A stretch of DNA of 64,000 nt from Pelagimonas sp. (GTDB lineage Bacteria > Pseudomonadota > Alphaproteobacteria > Rhodobacterales > Rhodobacteraceae). Numbering within the stretch: the first letter of the stretch is position 1; each line of letters opens with the position of its first letter. Position numbers and translations under genes: made by a program. The DNA lies in assembly GCA_025210455.1 (NCBI GenBank), contig JAOARQ010000054.1:1-64000 (forward strand). The letters run 5' to 3'. Below are positions 25,311-34,217 of the stretch, one piece after another. The notes under the pieces were generated by a model. It made no database searches and was not told the DNA's origin. It saw nothing but the letters and a program-made list of their open reading frames with translations.

Positions 25311-25904
25311 TTAAATGGCGCTGTTCCAGACCTCGAAATCCTGCGCACATTTGCGGCGCAGTTTTTCTTCGGTGTGCTGGGACAGCTCTAATGCGCTTTT
25401 GGGTGAGACATTGCTGCGCGGCAGATCAATTTTTGTCTGTAGCCTGTCTTCCAGAAATTCCAGCAAACCGGCCTGATTTTCGTATTTGAACACATGTTTG
25501 ACCGACACCCCATTGGGGCGCGGTTCGATGAACTTGGCCTGACTGCCCACATCGGCATAGGGCGGACGATCACCTTTGGCGTAGCCCTGACAGAAATCGT
25601 TAAAACTGATGTCTTTTGTCGACACCGGGCGGCCATCCAGAAAAGGGCGCTGGCGATAGCGATACCAGGATCCCAGCCAGTCAATCGGTTCGCGAATAAC
25701 GGCCAATAGCTCCATGTCCTCGCCGCCAACCTTTTCGAACATCGGGCGGAAGAACCGGTTGTAGCGATAGACTGGTGCATGTTTCAGCTCGGGCGGGTGG
25801 CCGATCACCATCGACGCGCGGGCGCCCAGAGCCTGAGCATAGGCCGATGTTCCGGTTTTTGGCACAGCCAGCATCACCAAACGCTCTTTCCAGAATACCA
25901 GCAT
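25311..25904 (-). CDS. sulfotransferase-like P-loop protein
   Basis: A 197-residue cytosolic protein with an N-terminal VPKTGTSA loop, the 5'-phosphosulfate-binding P-loop of sulfotransferases, and LLAVIREPIDWLGSWYR, the second nucleotide-binding motif. It is shorter than typical sulfotransferases (250 or more). The acceptor is unknown. The ATG at 25904 has TGAGGG upstream. It is convergent with cckA. Confidence 0.65.
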   Translation of the reverse strand: MLVFWKERLVMLAVPKTGTSAYAQALGARASMVIGHPPELKHAPVYRYNRFFRPMFEKVGGEDMELLAVIREPIDWLGSWYRYRQRPFLDGRPVSTKDISFNDFCQGYAKGDRPPYADVGSQAKFIEPRPNGVSVKHVFKYENQAGLLEFLEDRLQTKIDLPRSNVSPKSALELSQHTEEKLRRKCAQDFEVWNSAI

Positions 25905-26172
25905 GGCTGCCCTCAGGTCTTATTGTTCTGCGCTGCATTCTTTCGCGCGCAGCAACCAATGGCAAGGCTTGGCGTGGCCTGATCCGGGTGGGAAAAGGGC
26001 GGATAAGGCGTGAATTGGGAATTGCCATGGAATTTTTCCAATCTTCTGGCGGAATCCATGGCCTGACGCGACAATACAGCTTGCGTGTGACGGTGCGCAT
26101 GAATAGAAGAACCCAGATTTTGTACAGGGGCGGTCTGTCTTTTGAACGCCGCCCGAGCCGAAGAGGAAGCAC

Positions 26173-27498
26173 ATGCAGGTCACCGAGACGCTGAACGAGG
26201 GCCTCAAGCGCGGCTATGCCATCACCGTGGCGGCAGCCGAGCTGGAAGCAAAGGTCAACGAAAAACTGACCGAGGCGCAGCCCGAAATCGAAATGAAAGG
26301 GTTCCGCAAAGGTAAAGTGCCGATGGCGCTGCTGAAAAAGCAGTTCGGCCAGCGTCTGATGGGCGAAGCCATGCAGGAATCGATCGACGGTGCGATGAAC
26401 AAGCACTTCGAAGACTCCGGTGATCGTCCGGCGCTCCAGCCTGAGGTCAAGATGACCAATGAAGACTGGAAAGAAGGCGACGATATCCACGTTGAAATGT
26501 CTTACGAAAAACTGCCGGAGATCCCGGACGTTGACCTGTCGGGCATCGAAGTTGAGCGTCTGGTTGTGAAAGCTGACGAAGCTTCGATCACCGAAGCGCT
26601 GGAATCGCTGGCCTCGACTGCACAGGATTTCGAAGACAAAGAGGGCGCGGCCGAGAACGACGATCAGGTTGTGATCGACTTCCTTGGCAAAGTCGACGGT
26701 GAAGCCTTTGAAGGTGGTGCCGCAGAAGACTACCCGCTGGTTCTGGGCTCGGGCTCGTTCATCCCCGGCTTTGAAGAGCAGCTGGTCGGCTTGTCTGCTG
26801 GCGACGAGAAAAACGTCGAAGTGAAATTCCCTGAGGAATATGGCGCTGAGAACCTGGCGGGCAAAGACGCTGTCTTTGAATGCAAGGTGAAAGCGGTCAA
26901 AGCGCCCAAAGCAGCCGAGATCAACGACGAGCTGGCCACCAAATTCGGTGCGGAAGATCTGGATGGCCTGAAGGGTCAGATTTCTGAGCGTCTGGAATCA
27001 GAATATGCCGGTGCCGCACGTCAGGTAATGAAGCGTGGCATGCTGGACAAGCTGGATGCGCTGGTGTCGTTCGACCTGCCGCCGAGCCTGGTGAAAGCTG
27101 AAGCCGACCAGATCGCGCATCAGCTGTGGCACGAAGAAAACCCAGAGGTGGAAGGCCACGACCACGAGAAGGTTGAGCCGACTGAAGAGCACAACAAGCT
27201 GGCGGAACGCCGTGTGCGTCTGGGCCTGCTGCTGGCAGAAACCGGCCGCAAAGCCGAGGTCGAGGTGTCTGACGCCGAGATGACACAGGCGATCATGAAC
27301 CAGGCACGTCAGTACCCGGGTCAGGAACGTCAGTTCTTTGACTTCGTGCGTCAGAACCAGCAGATGCAAGAGCAGCTTCGCGCCCCTCTGTTCGAAGACA
27401 AGGTGATCGATCACATTGCTGAAAATGCCAAGGTGACCGAGAAAGAAGTTTCGAAAGAGGAACTGCAAAGCGCCATCGAAGCGCTTGACGAAGAGTAA
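26173..27498 (+). CDS. tig: trigger factor, ribosome-associated chaperone and peptidyl-prolyl isomerase
   Basis: A 441-residue trigger factor. The N-terminal ribosome-binding domain includes the [14 protein letters not shown] signature near residue 43. The middle FKBP-like domain (about 155-240) has [14 protein letters not shown] and [17 protein letters not shown], and the C-terminal chaperone arms follow. Codon use is strongly biased, as in highly expressed genes. AAGAGGAAGC precedes the ATG. A terminator shared with the convergent chemoreceptor gene follows. Confidence 0.95.
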   Translation: MQVTETLNEGLKRGYAITVAAAELEAKVNEKLTEAQPEIEMKGFRKGKVPMALLKKQFGQRLMGEAMQESIDGAMNKHFEDSGDRPALQPEVKMTNEDWKEGDDIHVEMSYEKLPEIPDVDLSGIEVERLVVKADEASITEALESLASTAQDFEDKEGAAENDDQVVIDFLGKVDGEAFEGGAAEDYPLVLGSGSFIPGFEEQLVGLSAGDEKNVEVKFPEEYGAENLAGKDAVFECKVKAVKAPKAAEINDELATKFGAEDLDGLKGQISERLESEYAGAARQVMKRGMLDKLDALVSFDLPPSLVKAEADQIAHQLWHEENPEVEGHDHEKVEPTEEHNKLAERRVRLGLLLAETGRKAEVEVSDAEMTQAIMNQARQYPGQERQFFDFVRQNQQMQEQLRAPLFEDKVIDHIAENAKVTEKEVSKEELQSAIEALDEE

Positions 27499-27522
27499 GT
27501 TTGAGCTTTGCTCAAAGAAAAG

Positions 27523-27548
27523 GCCGCCCTTTTGGGGCGGCTTTTTTG
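27523..27548. terminator. bidirectional terminator between tig and the chemoreceptor gene
   Basis: GCCGCCC-TTTTG-GGGCGGC followed by TTTTTTG on the plus strand and preceded by an A-rich stretch that serves the minus strand. Confidence 0.8.
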
Positions 27549-28940
27549 TTAGCTGGCGATCTGGTTGTGATCCGGTAGATCCGTCAGCGACTCATCGACT
27601 GTCCAGTCGTCCATGGTGTGGCCGCGCGCCTCAACCGTGAAGGCAGAGATCACATTTTCAAGCGAGCGGGAATCCTTGGTTAGCGCCTCGCTTTGTTCCG
27701 TGGTTTCCAGCACCATCGAGGCGTTTGACTGGGTCACGCGATCCAGTTCGGAAATGGCAGAGTTGATTTCCGTCAGTGTTGACGACTGTTCTGAAAGGGA
27801 ACTGGCAACATCGCGGATATTGTCGGAAATCTGTCCGACCCCTTCAAAGATGGTATTCAGTTCCTGACTGGCGCGCCCCACCAGTTCCACACCGTCACTG
27901 ACGTGTTCCGAGCTTTCCGAGATCAGTTTTTTGATTTCTTTTGCGCTATCGGCGGTGCGTTGCGCGAGCGAGCGAACCTCAGAGGCAACGACGGAAAAAC
28001 CGCGGCCTGCTTCACCAGCGCGGGCCGCTTCGACACCGGCATTGAGTGACAACAGGTTGGTCTGAAAGGCGATGTCGTCAATCACGGTGATGATCTGAGA
28101 AATTTCCCCGGAAGAGGTTTCGATTTTGTCCATCGCCTGAATGACGTCTTCCACCACCTTACCACTGTCACGGGCCGCAGAGCGGGTGTTGGAGGCGGTT
28201 TCATCCACCCGTTGTGCGTTTTCGGCTGCAGCGCTGGCGTTTGAGGTCAGTTCCTCGACAGCAGCGGCTGTTTCTTCCAGTGTCGCGGCCTGCGTTTCTG
28301 TGCGACTGGACAGATCATTGGCCGAGTTGCTGATCTGACCGCCCGTGGCGCTGATTGTCTGCGTGACGCTTTGCACACGTGAGACCATGCCGCTCAGTTG
28401 GCTGATCGCCTGATTATACGCCTCAACCAGCCCCTCCAGATCCTTTGAGCTGCAATCAGGCACGAAATGGGTCAGATCCCCGTCTTTGAGGCTTTCAAGG
28501 CCTGAGGCCAGCGCCTTGATAGCGCTTTGGCGTTCGGTGATGTCTGTGGCGATTTTCACCACACTGGTGACATTGCCGTCATTGTCCAGCACAGGGCCAT
28601 ATGTGGCCTGAATCCAGATGACGTCCTCATTCTTGCGCACCCGTGGAAATTGATCGGTGACATGCTGGCCTGCGCGCAGTTTTTCCCAGAATTCACTATA
28701 GGCCGGGTTCTGGACATATGTTGGATAGACAAACATTGAATGATGCTGGCCAACAATTTCATCCAGTTCATAGCCAAGCGCCTGAAGAAAATTCTCATTG
28801 GCATGTTGGATGATCCCGTCAGGCGAAAAGTGGATGACAGCCTGAGAGCGTTCCACCATCTGTAAAAGCGCCGTCTCTTTATCAGAGTTGTCCGTGCGCC
28901 CCGATGGGCGGGGAGACGCCTTTTTTGCCCAAAACACCAT
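27549..28940 (-). CDS. soluble methyl-accepting chemotaxis protein with PAS domain
   Basis: A 463-residue cytoplasmic chemoreceptor with no membrane helix. A PAS domain covers about residues 25-140 ([20 protein letters not shown] ... ATDITERQ), and the signalling domain contains the conserved hairpin tip [20 protein letters not shown]. The PAS domain may sense an internal redox or energy signal. The ATG at 28940 has ACGGAG upstream; the frame extends nine codons further without a site. No other chemotaxis genes lie nearby. Confidence 0.88.
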   Translation of the reverse strand: MVFWAKKASPRPSGRTDNSDKETALLQMVERSQAVIHFSPDGIIQHANENFLQALGYELDEIVGQHHSMFVYPTYVQNPAYSEFWEKLRAGQHVTDQFPRVRKNEDVIWIQATYGPVLDNDGNVTSVVKIATDITERQSAIKALASGLESLKDGDLTHFVPDCSSKDLEGLVEAYNQAISQLSGMVSRVQSVTQTISATGGQISNSANDLSSRTETQAATLEETAAAVEELTSNASAAAENAQRVDETASNTRSAARDSGKVVEDVIQAMDKIETSSGEISQIITVIDDIAFQTNLLSLNAGVEAARAGEAGRGFSVVASEVRSLAQRTADSAKEIKKLISESSEHVSDGVELVGRASQELNTIFEGVGQISDNIRDVASSLSEQSSTLTEINSAISELDRVTQSNASMVLETTEQSEALTKDSRSLENVISAFTVEARGHTMDDWTVDESLTDLPDHNQIAS

Positions 28941-29046
28941 AATGATCTCCGTACGATCTACTGCCAAAACAAAGTTGGCAGAAGGGATAGGGGCAAATAC
29001 TGATTATTTTCCTAATTCAGATTCGGTATACATGTCGCATTTTACG

Positions 29047-29083
29047 ATTAAGGCCGCGCCAGATGAACTGACGCGGCCTTAAT
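29047..29083. terminator. terminator-like hairpin after the rpsF-rpsR-rplI operon
   Basis: Twelve-pair stem ATTAAGGCCGCG/CGCGGCCTTAAT with a 13-base loop, 22 bases past the rplI stop. The stem itself supplies the A/T-rich flanks. Confidence 0.65.
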
Positions 29084-29104
29084 TCTTTGGATTGACGACT
29101 AAAA

Positions 29105-29719
29105 TCAGTCTTCGTCAGAGGCCTCAGCCGCTGGTGCAACATCTGCATCATCGTCGTCATTGCCTGCTGCGCCGATCTCGTCGAACAGCTGAGACACTTC
29201 GAATTCTGCCTGTGCTTCTTCTTCAGCAGCCAGTTCCTGAATCGATTTGCCAGACGCCTGCAGCTCTGCTTCTTCGGGCGAACGGGCCACGTTCAGCTCG
29301 ATTGCGGCAGAAACTTCAGGGTGCAGAACGACGTCAACAGTGTGCACACCCAGCTCTTTGATGGGCGCGCGGATCACAACCTGCTTGCGATCAACCGAGA
29401 AGCCTTCTTCGGTGGCCACGTCAGCTGCGTCACGCGGGGTGACGGAACCGTAGAGGTTGCCACCGTCAGAAGCCTGACGGATGATGATGAACTGCTGACC
29501 GTCCAGCTTTTCAGCCAGAGCAGCAGCTTCTTGTTTGGTTTCCAGGTTGCGCGCTTCCAGCTGCGCTTTCTGGGCTTCAAAGTGAGCGAGGTTCTCTTTC
29601 GAGGCGGTCAGCGCTTTGCCCTGCAGCAGCAGGTAGTTGCGGGCGTAGCCCGGCTTAACGTCAACCACTTCGCCCATTTGGCCAAGCTTGGCCACACGTT
29701 CCAGAAGGATAACTTGCAT
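29105..29719 (-). CDS. rplI: 50S ribosomal protein L9
   Basis: L9 of 204 residues. The N-terminal RNA-binding domain has the family signature [21 protein letters not shown]-like block ([11 protein letters not shown] near residue 22), the long helix and the C-terminal domain follow. The last ~55 residues form an extra acidic Ala/Glu/Asp tail, making it much longer than the ~148-residue E. coli protein; such tails are known in Rhodobacterales. Third gene of the rpsF-rpsR-rplI operon, 13 bases after rpsR. Confidence 0.95.
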   Translation of the reverse strand: MQVILLERVAKLGQMGEVVDVKPGYARNYLLLQGKALTASKENLAHFEAQKAQLEARNLETKQEAAALAEKLDGQQFIIIRQASDGGNLYGSVTPRDAADVATEEGFSVDRKQVVIRAPIKELGVHTVDVVLHPEVSAAIELNVARSPEEAELQASGKSIQELAAEEEAQAEFEVSQLFDEIGAAGNDDDDADVAPAAEASDED

Positions 29720-29732
29720 TGTCAGGCTCTCC

Positions 29733-29960
29733 TTACTTCACAGCGTAGGGCAGCAGAGCGAGGAAGCGGGCGCGCTTGATAGCACGGGCCAGTTCACGCT
29801 GCTTTTTCGCCGAAACGGCGGTGATACGGGACGGAACGATCTTGCCGCGCTCAGAGATGTAGCGCTGAAGCAGACGTGTGTCCTTGTAGTCGATTTTAGG
29901 TGCGTTGTCGCCCGAGAAGGGGCAGACCTTGCGGCGGCGGAAAAACGGTTTTGCAGCCAT
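29733..29960 (-). CDS. rpsR: 30S ribosomal protein S18
   Basis: S18, 75 residues, with the [14 protein letters not shown] start and the [18 protein letters not shown] core that binds the platform of the small subunit next to S6. It lies between rpsF and rplI, 23 bases after rpsF, with AAGAGGACAT upstream. Confidence 0.97.
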   Translation of the reverse strand: MAAKPFFRRRKVCPFSGDNAPKIDYKDTRLLQRYISERGKIVPSRITAVSAKKQRELARAIKRARFLALLPYAVK

Positions 29961-29983
29961 TGGTAATGTCCTCTTCTTGGGGG

Positions 29984-30346
29984 TTAGTCGCGCGAACGAC
30001 GCTCACGACGGCCGTCGCGATCGTCTTTCTTCTGCATCTGAACCGAAGGGCCTTCTTCGTGTGCGTCGACCTTGATGGTCAGAACGCGCATCACGTCGTC
30101 ATGCAGACCCATCAGGCGTTCCATTTCCTGAATGGCTGTCGATGGTGCGTCAGTCTTCAGGAAGGCATAGTGGCCTTTGCGGTTCTTGTTGATCTTGTAG
30201 GCCATGGTCTTCACGCCCCAGTACTCGGATTCGACGACGTTGCCGCCGTTGTCTGCCAGTACTGTGGAGAAGTGTTCAACCAGGCTCTCTGCCTGCGCGG
30301 TGGACAAGTCCTGACGCGAGATAAAGACATGCTCGTAAAGCGGCAT
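29984..30346 (-). CDS. rpsF: 30S ribosomal protein S6
   Basis: S6, 120 residues, beginning [15 protein letters not shown] and containing [19 protein letters not shown], the family core. The tail is highly charged ([13 protein letters not shown]). The ATG at 30346 is supported by ATGGAGCTC upstream; the longer frame to 30628 is leader sequence. First gene of the operon with rpsR and rplI. Confidence 0.96.
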   Translation of the reverse strand: MPLYEHVFISRQDLSTAQAESLVEHFSTVLADNGGNVVESEYWGVKTMAYKINKNRKGHYAFLKTDAPSTAIQEMERLMGLHDDVMRVLTIKVDAHEEGPSVQMQKKDDRDGRRERRSRD

Positions 30347-30455
30347 GTGAGCTCCATTTCTATCAAGGCGCATTTCAAAGGGCCGGGTTACACCTTCCGC
30401 CCCAAACCCACGAGAGACTGCGCGATTCATCAAAGATGTCGCGGAAAGTGGGCGC

Positions 30456-30483
30456 GGTATACACGGTCTGGCGGGCAACGCAA
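30456..30483 (-). promoter_or_regulatory. possible promoter of the rpsF operon
   Basis: On the minus strand TTGCGT (30483-30478), a 16-base spacer and TATACC (30461-30456), about 110 bases before rpsF. The match is modest. A TTGACA further upstream lacks a good partner. Confidence 0.35.
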
Positions 30484-30611
30484 GGGGCAAGCTGTCAACA
30501 CCTGTGGCAGGGCCCCTGGACTGATCCAAGAGAATGTCTTGGTCCTGCCCAAAATTCGTCGCGATTTGCAAGCAGATTTGACCAAACCACCACCGCAGGA
30601 GCTGCCGCCCC

Positions 30612-30875
30612 ATGTCTGCCCAAAACATGTCTGCCCCAATCTCATCGCAGGGTTTTGACGCCTCAAACCCGTCTCAGGATGTCACGCAGCTGCGTGGTCT
30701 GCTGGCGCGGGTGATATTGGCGGTGGTGGGGGGCGCGCTCGCGACGTCGGCCTTTGGTATCTGGCTGGTGCCCAGTGCCCATGGGGAATCGGGATTGATG
30801 CTTATGAAGCTGGGGGTCTCGCTGTTTATGCTGCTGGTGGGGCTCTGCCTGCTGGTGATTTCGAAAGAAAGCTAG
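30612..30875 (+). CDS. small two-helix membrane protein, hypothetical
   Basis: An 87-residue protein with a hydrophilic N-terminal third and two membrane helices (about residues 31-52 and 63-83). GCAGGAGC lies before the ATG. It is divergent from the rpsF operon. I recognise no family; the hydrophobic pattern and ribosome site make it a plausible gene. Confidence 0.55.
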   Translation: MSAQNMSAPISSQGFDASNPSQDVTQLRGLLARVILAVVGGALATSAFGIWLVPSAHGESGLMLMKLGVSLFMLLVGLCLLVISKES

Positions 30876-30960
30876 GACCGCCCTTCTGAGAGGCTGGACT
30901 TGTGTCACAGCCCGTTTTGCGATTGTCTGATCCCGAAATCCATTTTGAGAAAAGACAGTC

Positions 30961-31422
30961 ATGAAAACGCGTAAGGCCGTTCTGGAAGATGCGGTGCCCA
31001 TGTCAGAAATGCTTATGGCTCTGACACAGGTAGGAAAGCGTAGCTTGCCAAGTGATCCGGACTTTGTCCGCAACAGCTATATCGCCCATCCAGATGCTAT
31101 TCAGTGTACCCTTGCGGTGGATGATGTCGGGCAGATCCTTGGGTTGCAGATCCTCAAACGCGCCGCTGAGGGAAATCCCTATGGGGTGACGCCGGGCTGG
31201 GGGATCATCGGAACCCATGTGCATCCGGATGCCGCGCGCCGCGGTGTGGGCAAAGCGCTGATTGCCGCCACCCGCGAGGCAGGGCAGGCAGCAGGGCTGC
31301 AAAATATCGACGCCACCATCGGCAAGACCAATGACGAAGGTCTGGGATATTATACCGCCATGGGCTTTGAGGATTACAAGACCGGGGAACACACGATTTC
31401 GAAGTGTTTGAAACTGGCATAA
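30961..31422 (+). CDS. GNAT family N-acetyltransferase
   Basis: A 153-residue acetyltransferase with the acetyl-CoA loop region HVHPDAARRGVGKALIAATR and the C-terminal GLGYYTAMGFEDYK block common to the family. The substrate cannot be predicted; relatives act on amino acids, drugs or protein N-termini. It stands alone, 86 bases after the small membrane protein gene. Confidence 0.8.
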   Translation: MKTRKAVLEDAVPMSEMLMALTQVGKRSLPSDPDFVRNSYIAHPDAIQCTLAVDDVGQILGLQILKRAAEGNPYGVTPGWGIIGTHVHPDAARRGVGKALIAATREAGQAAGLQNIDATIGKTNDEGLGYYTAMGFEDYKTGEHTISKCLKLA

Positions 31423-31554
31423 AGCACTTAAACTGCCCGGCTTTGAAATCCCGTCTGTTCATCGGTGCACACAAACTGTTGAAGAGCGTGGGATTGTGAT
31501 TTTTCACCGCTGGGGTAGGTCTTGGGCAACGCAACCTGAAACAGGACGATCCCG

Positions 31555-32127
31555 ATGAAACATTTCGCCTTTGCCGCCGCCCTCGTAGCCCTGCCTTTCG
31601 CCGCCGCAGCCGAACCCGAAGCCTATGTGCTGGATGCAAGCCACAGCCAGATCGTGTTCAGCTATAACCACCTGGGCTATTCAACCACCTACGGCATGTT
31701 CTCGGGCTTTGAAGGTCAGATCCAGTTTGATCAGGAAAATCCTGCCAACTCATCCGTGACCGTTGAGTTCCCTGTGCAATCCATGCTGACCGGCTGGGAA
31801 CAGCGTTTCGCGCATTTCATGGCGCCCGATTTCTTTGACGCGGCCGAGGACGAAATGGTGACCTTTGCGTCAACCGCGATCGAAGTGACCGGCGAAAATA
31901 CCGCCAATATCACAGGTGATCTGACCCTGAATGGTGTGACCAAGCCAGTCACTCTGGAAGCCAAGCTGAACCAGACCGGTGATCACCCGATGGCAGGCAA
32001 GCCCTGGGCCGGTTTTGACGCTACGGCACAGGTGCTGCGCTCGGACTTCAATCTGGGCAAGTTCGCCCCATATGTCAGCGACGAAGTTCAGCTGACCATC
32101 TCGATTGAAGCGATGAAGGCCAACTGA
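31555..32127 (+). CDS. YceI family periplasmic lipid-binding protein
   Basis: A 190-residue YceI protein with a signal peptide ending AAAAEPE near residue 21, then the lipocalin-like barrel (DASHSQIVFSYNHLGYSTTYG, DLTLNGVTKPVTLEAKLN). Relatives bind polyisoprenoid chains in the periplasm. A second YceI domain occurs in this window fused to cytochrome b561 (34218-35411). A strong hairpin follows at 32152. Confidence 0.87.
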   Translation: MKHFAFAAALVALPFAAAAEPEAYVLDASHSQIVFSYNHLGYSTTYGMFSGFEGQIQFDQENPANSSVTVEFPVQSMLTGWEQRFAHFMAPDFFDAAEDEMVTFASTAIEVTGENTANITGDLTLNGVTKPVTLEAKLNQTGDHPMAGKPWAGFDATAQVLRSDFNLGKFAPYVSDEVQLTISIEAMKAN

Positions 32128-32151
32128 TAATCACTGATCCACTCACGGGTC

Positions 32152-32181
32152 GGGCCCTCAGAGCAGCCGCTCTGGGGGCCC
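32152..32181 (+). terminator. terminator-like hairpin after the yceI gene
   Basis: Thirteen-pair stem GGGCCCTCAGAGC/GCTCTGGGGGCCC (one G-U) with loop AGCC. It lacks a clear T-run, so it may act as a barrier or weak terminator. Confidence 0.5.
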
Positions 32182-32253
32182 ATTCGTATCATGACGCCAG
32201 AACATAGCTGGTTTGATCTTGCCTCAGCAGCACTGTGAGCGCTAAATCCCCGG

Positions 32254-33165
32254 ATGAAACTAGTGATTGATACAGATCCCGGTGTGGATGATGTGATGGC
32301 GATTGCCCTGGCGGCAGCGCTGGATGGGGTTGAGATCCTTGGTCTGACCACTGTTTTTGGCAATACCTTTGTGGGGCAGTCCAGCCGCAATGCGCGCTAT
32401 CTGCTGGATCAGCTGGGGCTTGAGGTGCCTGTCTTTGAAGGGGCGGCACTGCCCTATGAGGAAGACAGTTATCAGCCCTCGCATAATGTGCATGGCCCCG
32501 AAGGGCTGGGTGGGATGAAAACCGTGCCCGACATTGGCCAGAACGCCGATGAAAGCGCAGCTGAGGCGCTGGTGCGGCTGGCGAAAGAACACAAAGGCGA
32601 GCTGGTGATCTGCGCGCTGGCCCCGCTGACCAATATCGCCGATGCGCTGCGGCTCGATCCGGAATTCGTCCAGAATGTCGGGCGGCTGGTGATCATGGGC
32701 GGTGCTTTTGAACATCCCGGCAATATCACTGATCACGCCGAAGCCAATATCTACCATGATGCCCGCGCCGCTGATGAGGTGCTGGCCGCCGGCTTTGCGT
32801 TGGAAAAGATCGGCCTGAATGTGACCCTGAAAACCAACCTGACCCTTGCGGATCTGGAAGGTCTGGCACGGGGATCGCCGCGTATTGGCGGGCTGATCGC
32901 GCAGATTTCCCCGTTCTATATCGATTTCTATCGCTCTGTCGGCTATGATAAAGGCTGCCCGATCCATGATGCCACCGCCATTCTGGCCTGCACCCATCCC
33001 GAAAAGTTCACCTTCGTCGAAAGCGGCCTGCATGTGTGCCAGAAACCCGGCACCTTTGGCATGACCCGCGCGGATGACACCCGCCCAACGGCCAAGGTGG
33101 CGGTGGATGTGGATGGCCCGTGGATTGAGAGCTATTTCAAAGACCGCATTGCAACCTTACCGTAG
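32254..33165 (+). CDS. inosine-uridine nucleoside hydrolase family protein
   Basis: A 303-residue nucleoside N-ribohydrolase that splits nucleosides into base and ribose. The N-terminal DTDPGVDD binds Ca2+ and ribose; further blocks are ALAPLTNIADAL, IMGGAF, NIYHDARAAD and the C-terminal catalytic HDATA. Purine or pyrimidine preference cannot be read. Its TAG stop is the first three bases of the T-A-G end of the first 272-bp repeat. Confidence 0.87.
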   Translation: MKLVIDTDPGVDDVMAIALAAALDGVEILGLTTVFGNTFVGQSSRNARYLLDQLGLEVPVFEGAALPYEEDSYQPSHNVHGPEGLGGMKTVPDIGQNADESAAEALVRLAKEHKGELVICALAPLTNIADALRLDPEFVQNVGRLVIMGGAFEHPGNITDHAEANIYHDARAADEVLAAGFALEKIGLNVTLKTNLTLADLEGLARGSPRIGGLIAQISPFYIDFYRSVGYDKGCPIHDATAILACTHPEKFTFVESGLHVCQKPGTFGMTRADDTRPTAKVAVDVDGPWIESYFKDRIATLP

Positions 33166-33434
33166 GGCCTATTGGCATTCACCCCGCGCCCCCGGTTTGA
33201 GACCAAAATCCACCAGCGCAAGGCATTTTGGTGAAGTAAAGGTGGCCCCTTTTCGAGCCAAAATAACGCCGCGATGGTGGATTTTGGCCAAATCTCACAG
33301 AGACGCGGCGAATTTTGCCCATCGCGGCGTTATTTTTCCCTCGTGATCAACCAGATCACGGCGGTTAAAATGCCTGGCGCTGAGCAAAATTCGTATCGCG
33401 CCGGGGGCACGGGCTGAATGTCAACAGGCACTAG
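33162..33434. repeat. 272-bp inverted-repeat intergenic element, copy 1
   Basis: Near-identical to 45164-45435. The ends are imperfect inverted repeats (TAGGGCCT...GCGCCCCCGG against CTAGTGCCTGTTGACATTCA...GTGCCCCCGG on the other strand), and AGGCATTTT recurs inverted further in. The centre holds AACGCCGCG/CGCGGCGTT arms and a CGTGATC-AACCA-GATCACG hairpin. It has no coding potential, so it looks like a non-autonomous MITE or REP-like element. The left end coincides with the nucleoside hydrolase stop, and the right end lies 10 bases before the next start codon. Confidence 0.85.
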
Positions 33435-33444
33435 GACCTAACCC

Positions 33445-34032
33445 ATGCCACTGGTGCGCTATCTGACCCACCCTCAGGTTCTGATTGATCCCGCTGTGGA
33501 GGTGCCCCAGTGGCCGCTGAATGATCAGGGGCAGGCGCGGGTGGCACAACTGACGCAGTCGCTGGGGGCGCTGCGGGGCACCACCCATGTGATCAGCAGT
33601 GATGAGGTCAAAGCGCTGGAAACCGCGCGCCCGCTGGCCAAAGCCCTGGGGGCGGACTTCACTGTTCGCCCGAAGATGCATGAAAACGACCGCAGCGCCA
33701 CCGGTTTCCTTCCCCCTTCTGAGTTCGAGGCCGTGGCGGATCAGTTCTTTGCGCAGCCCGATGTCAGTATACTTGGATGGGAAACGGCGCGGGCGGCCCA
33801 GCAGCGGATCCTTTCGCAGGTGCAGGATTGCCTGACTGCCGACCTGACCGGGGATGTGCTGTTTGTTGGCCATGGTGGCGTTGGCACGCTGCTTTATTGC
33901 GCGCTGGCCGGTGTCGCCATTGATCGCACATATGATCAGGGTCCGGGTGGTGGGGGTAATTGGTTTGGTTTTGACAGTGAAGCACAGACCCCTTTCAGCC
34001 AGTGGCAACCGATGGAGACACTGTCTGGCTAG
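33445..34032 (+). CDS. histidine phosphatase superfamily protein, divergent N-terminal motif
   Basis: A 195-residue phosphoglycerate-mutase-like protein. The usual RHG motif near the N-terminus is replaced by LTHPQV, so the phospho-accepting His could be the one in THP but the preceding Arg is missing. The second His is kept in LFVGHGGVG near residue 145. The substrate is unknown. The ATG is 10 bases after the first 272-bp repeat, so its promoter or leader must overlap that repeat. Confidence 0.65.
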   Translation: MPLVRYLTHPQVLIDPAVEVPQWPLNDQGQARVAQLTQSLGALRGTTHVISSDEVKALETARPLAKALGADFTVRPKMHENDRSATGFLPPSEFEAVADQFFAQPDVSILGWETARAAQQRILSQVQDCLTADLTGDVLFVGHGGVGTLLYCALAGVAIDRTYDQGPGGGGNWFGFDSEAQTPFSQWQPMETLSG

Positions 34033-34095
34033 GTCTCTCTTTGGGGTATGTCAACATCGTCTTGAAAGCTTGAGATGGCTCTGCGTTCATCTCAT

Positions 34096-34111
34096 GGTCG
34101 GCTAGCCGACC
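34096..34111. repeat. 16-bp perfect palindrome
   Basis: GGTCGGCTAGCCGACC, perfect on both strands, in the 185-base gap after the histidine phosphatase gene. It is followed by GCCCCC/GGGGGC/GCCCCC arms (about 34122-34150) that can form alternative hairpins and serve as a terminator. Confidence 0.5.
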
Positions 34112-34217
34112 AGCCCCCGACCGCCCCCATGTGCGGGGGCTTTGCCCCCACCCGCGGTCTGGGACTGGTCTTAGTGATTGAGAGCGGGCGGATCAAAAGA
34201 TGATGCCTTGGAAGGGA

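Noticed and set aside
30465-30505. TTGACA as the rpsF -35 element
   Set aside because: No acceptable -10 sequence lies at a usable spacing downstream.
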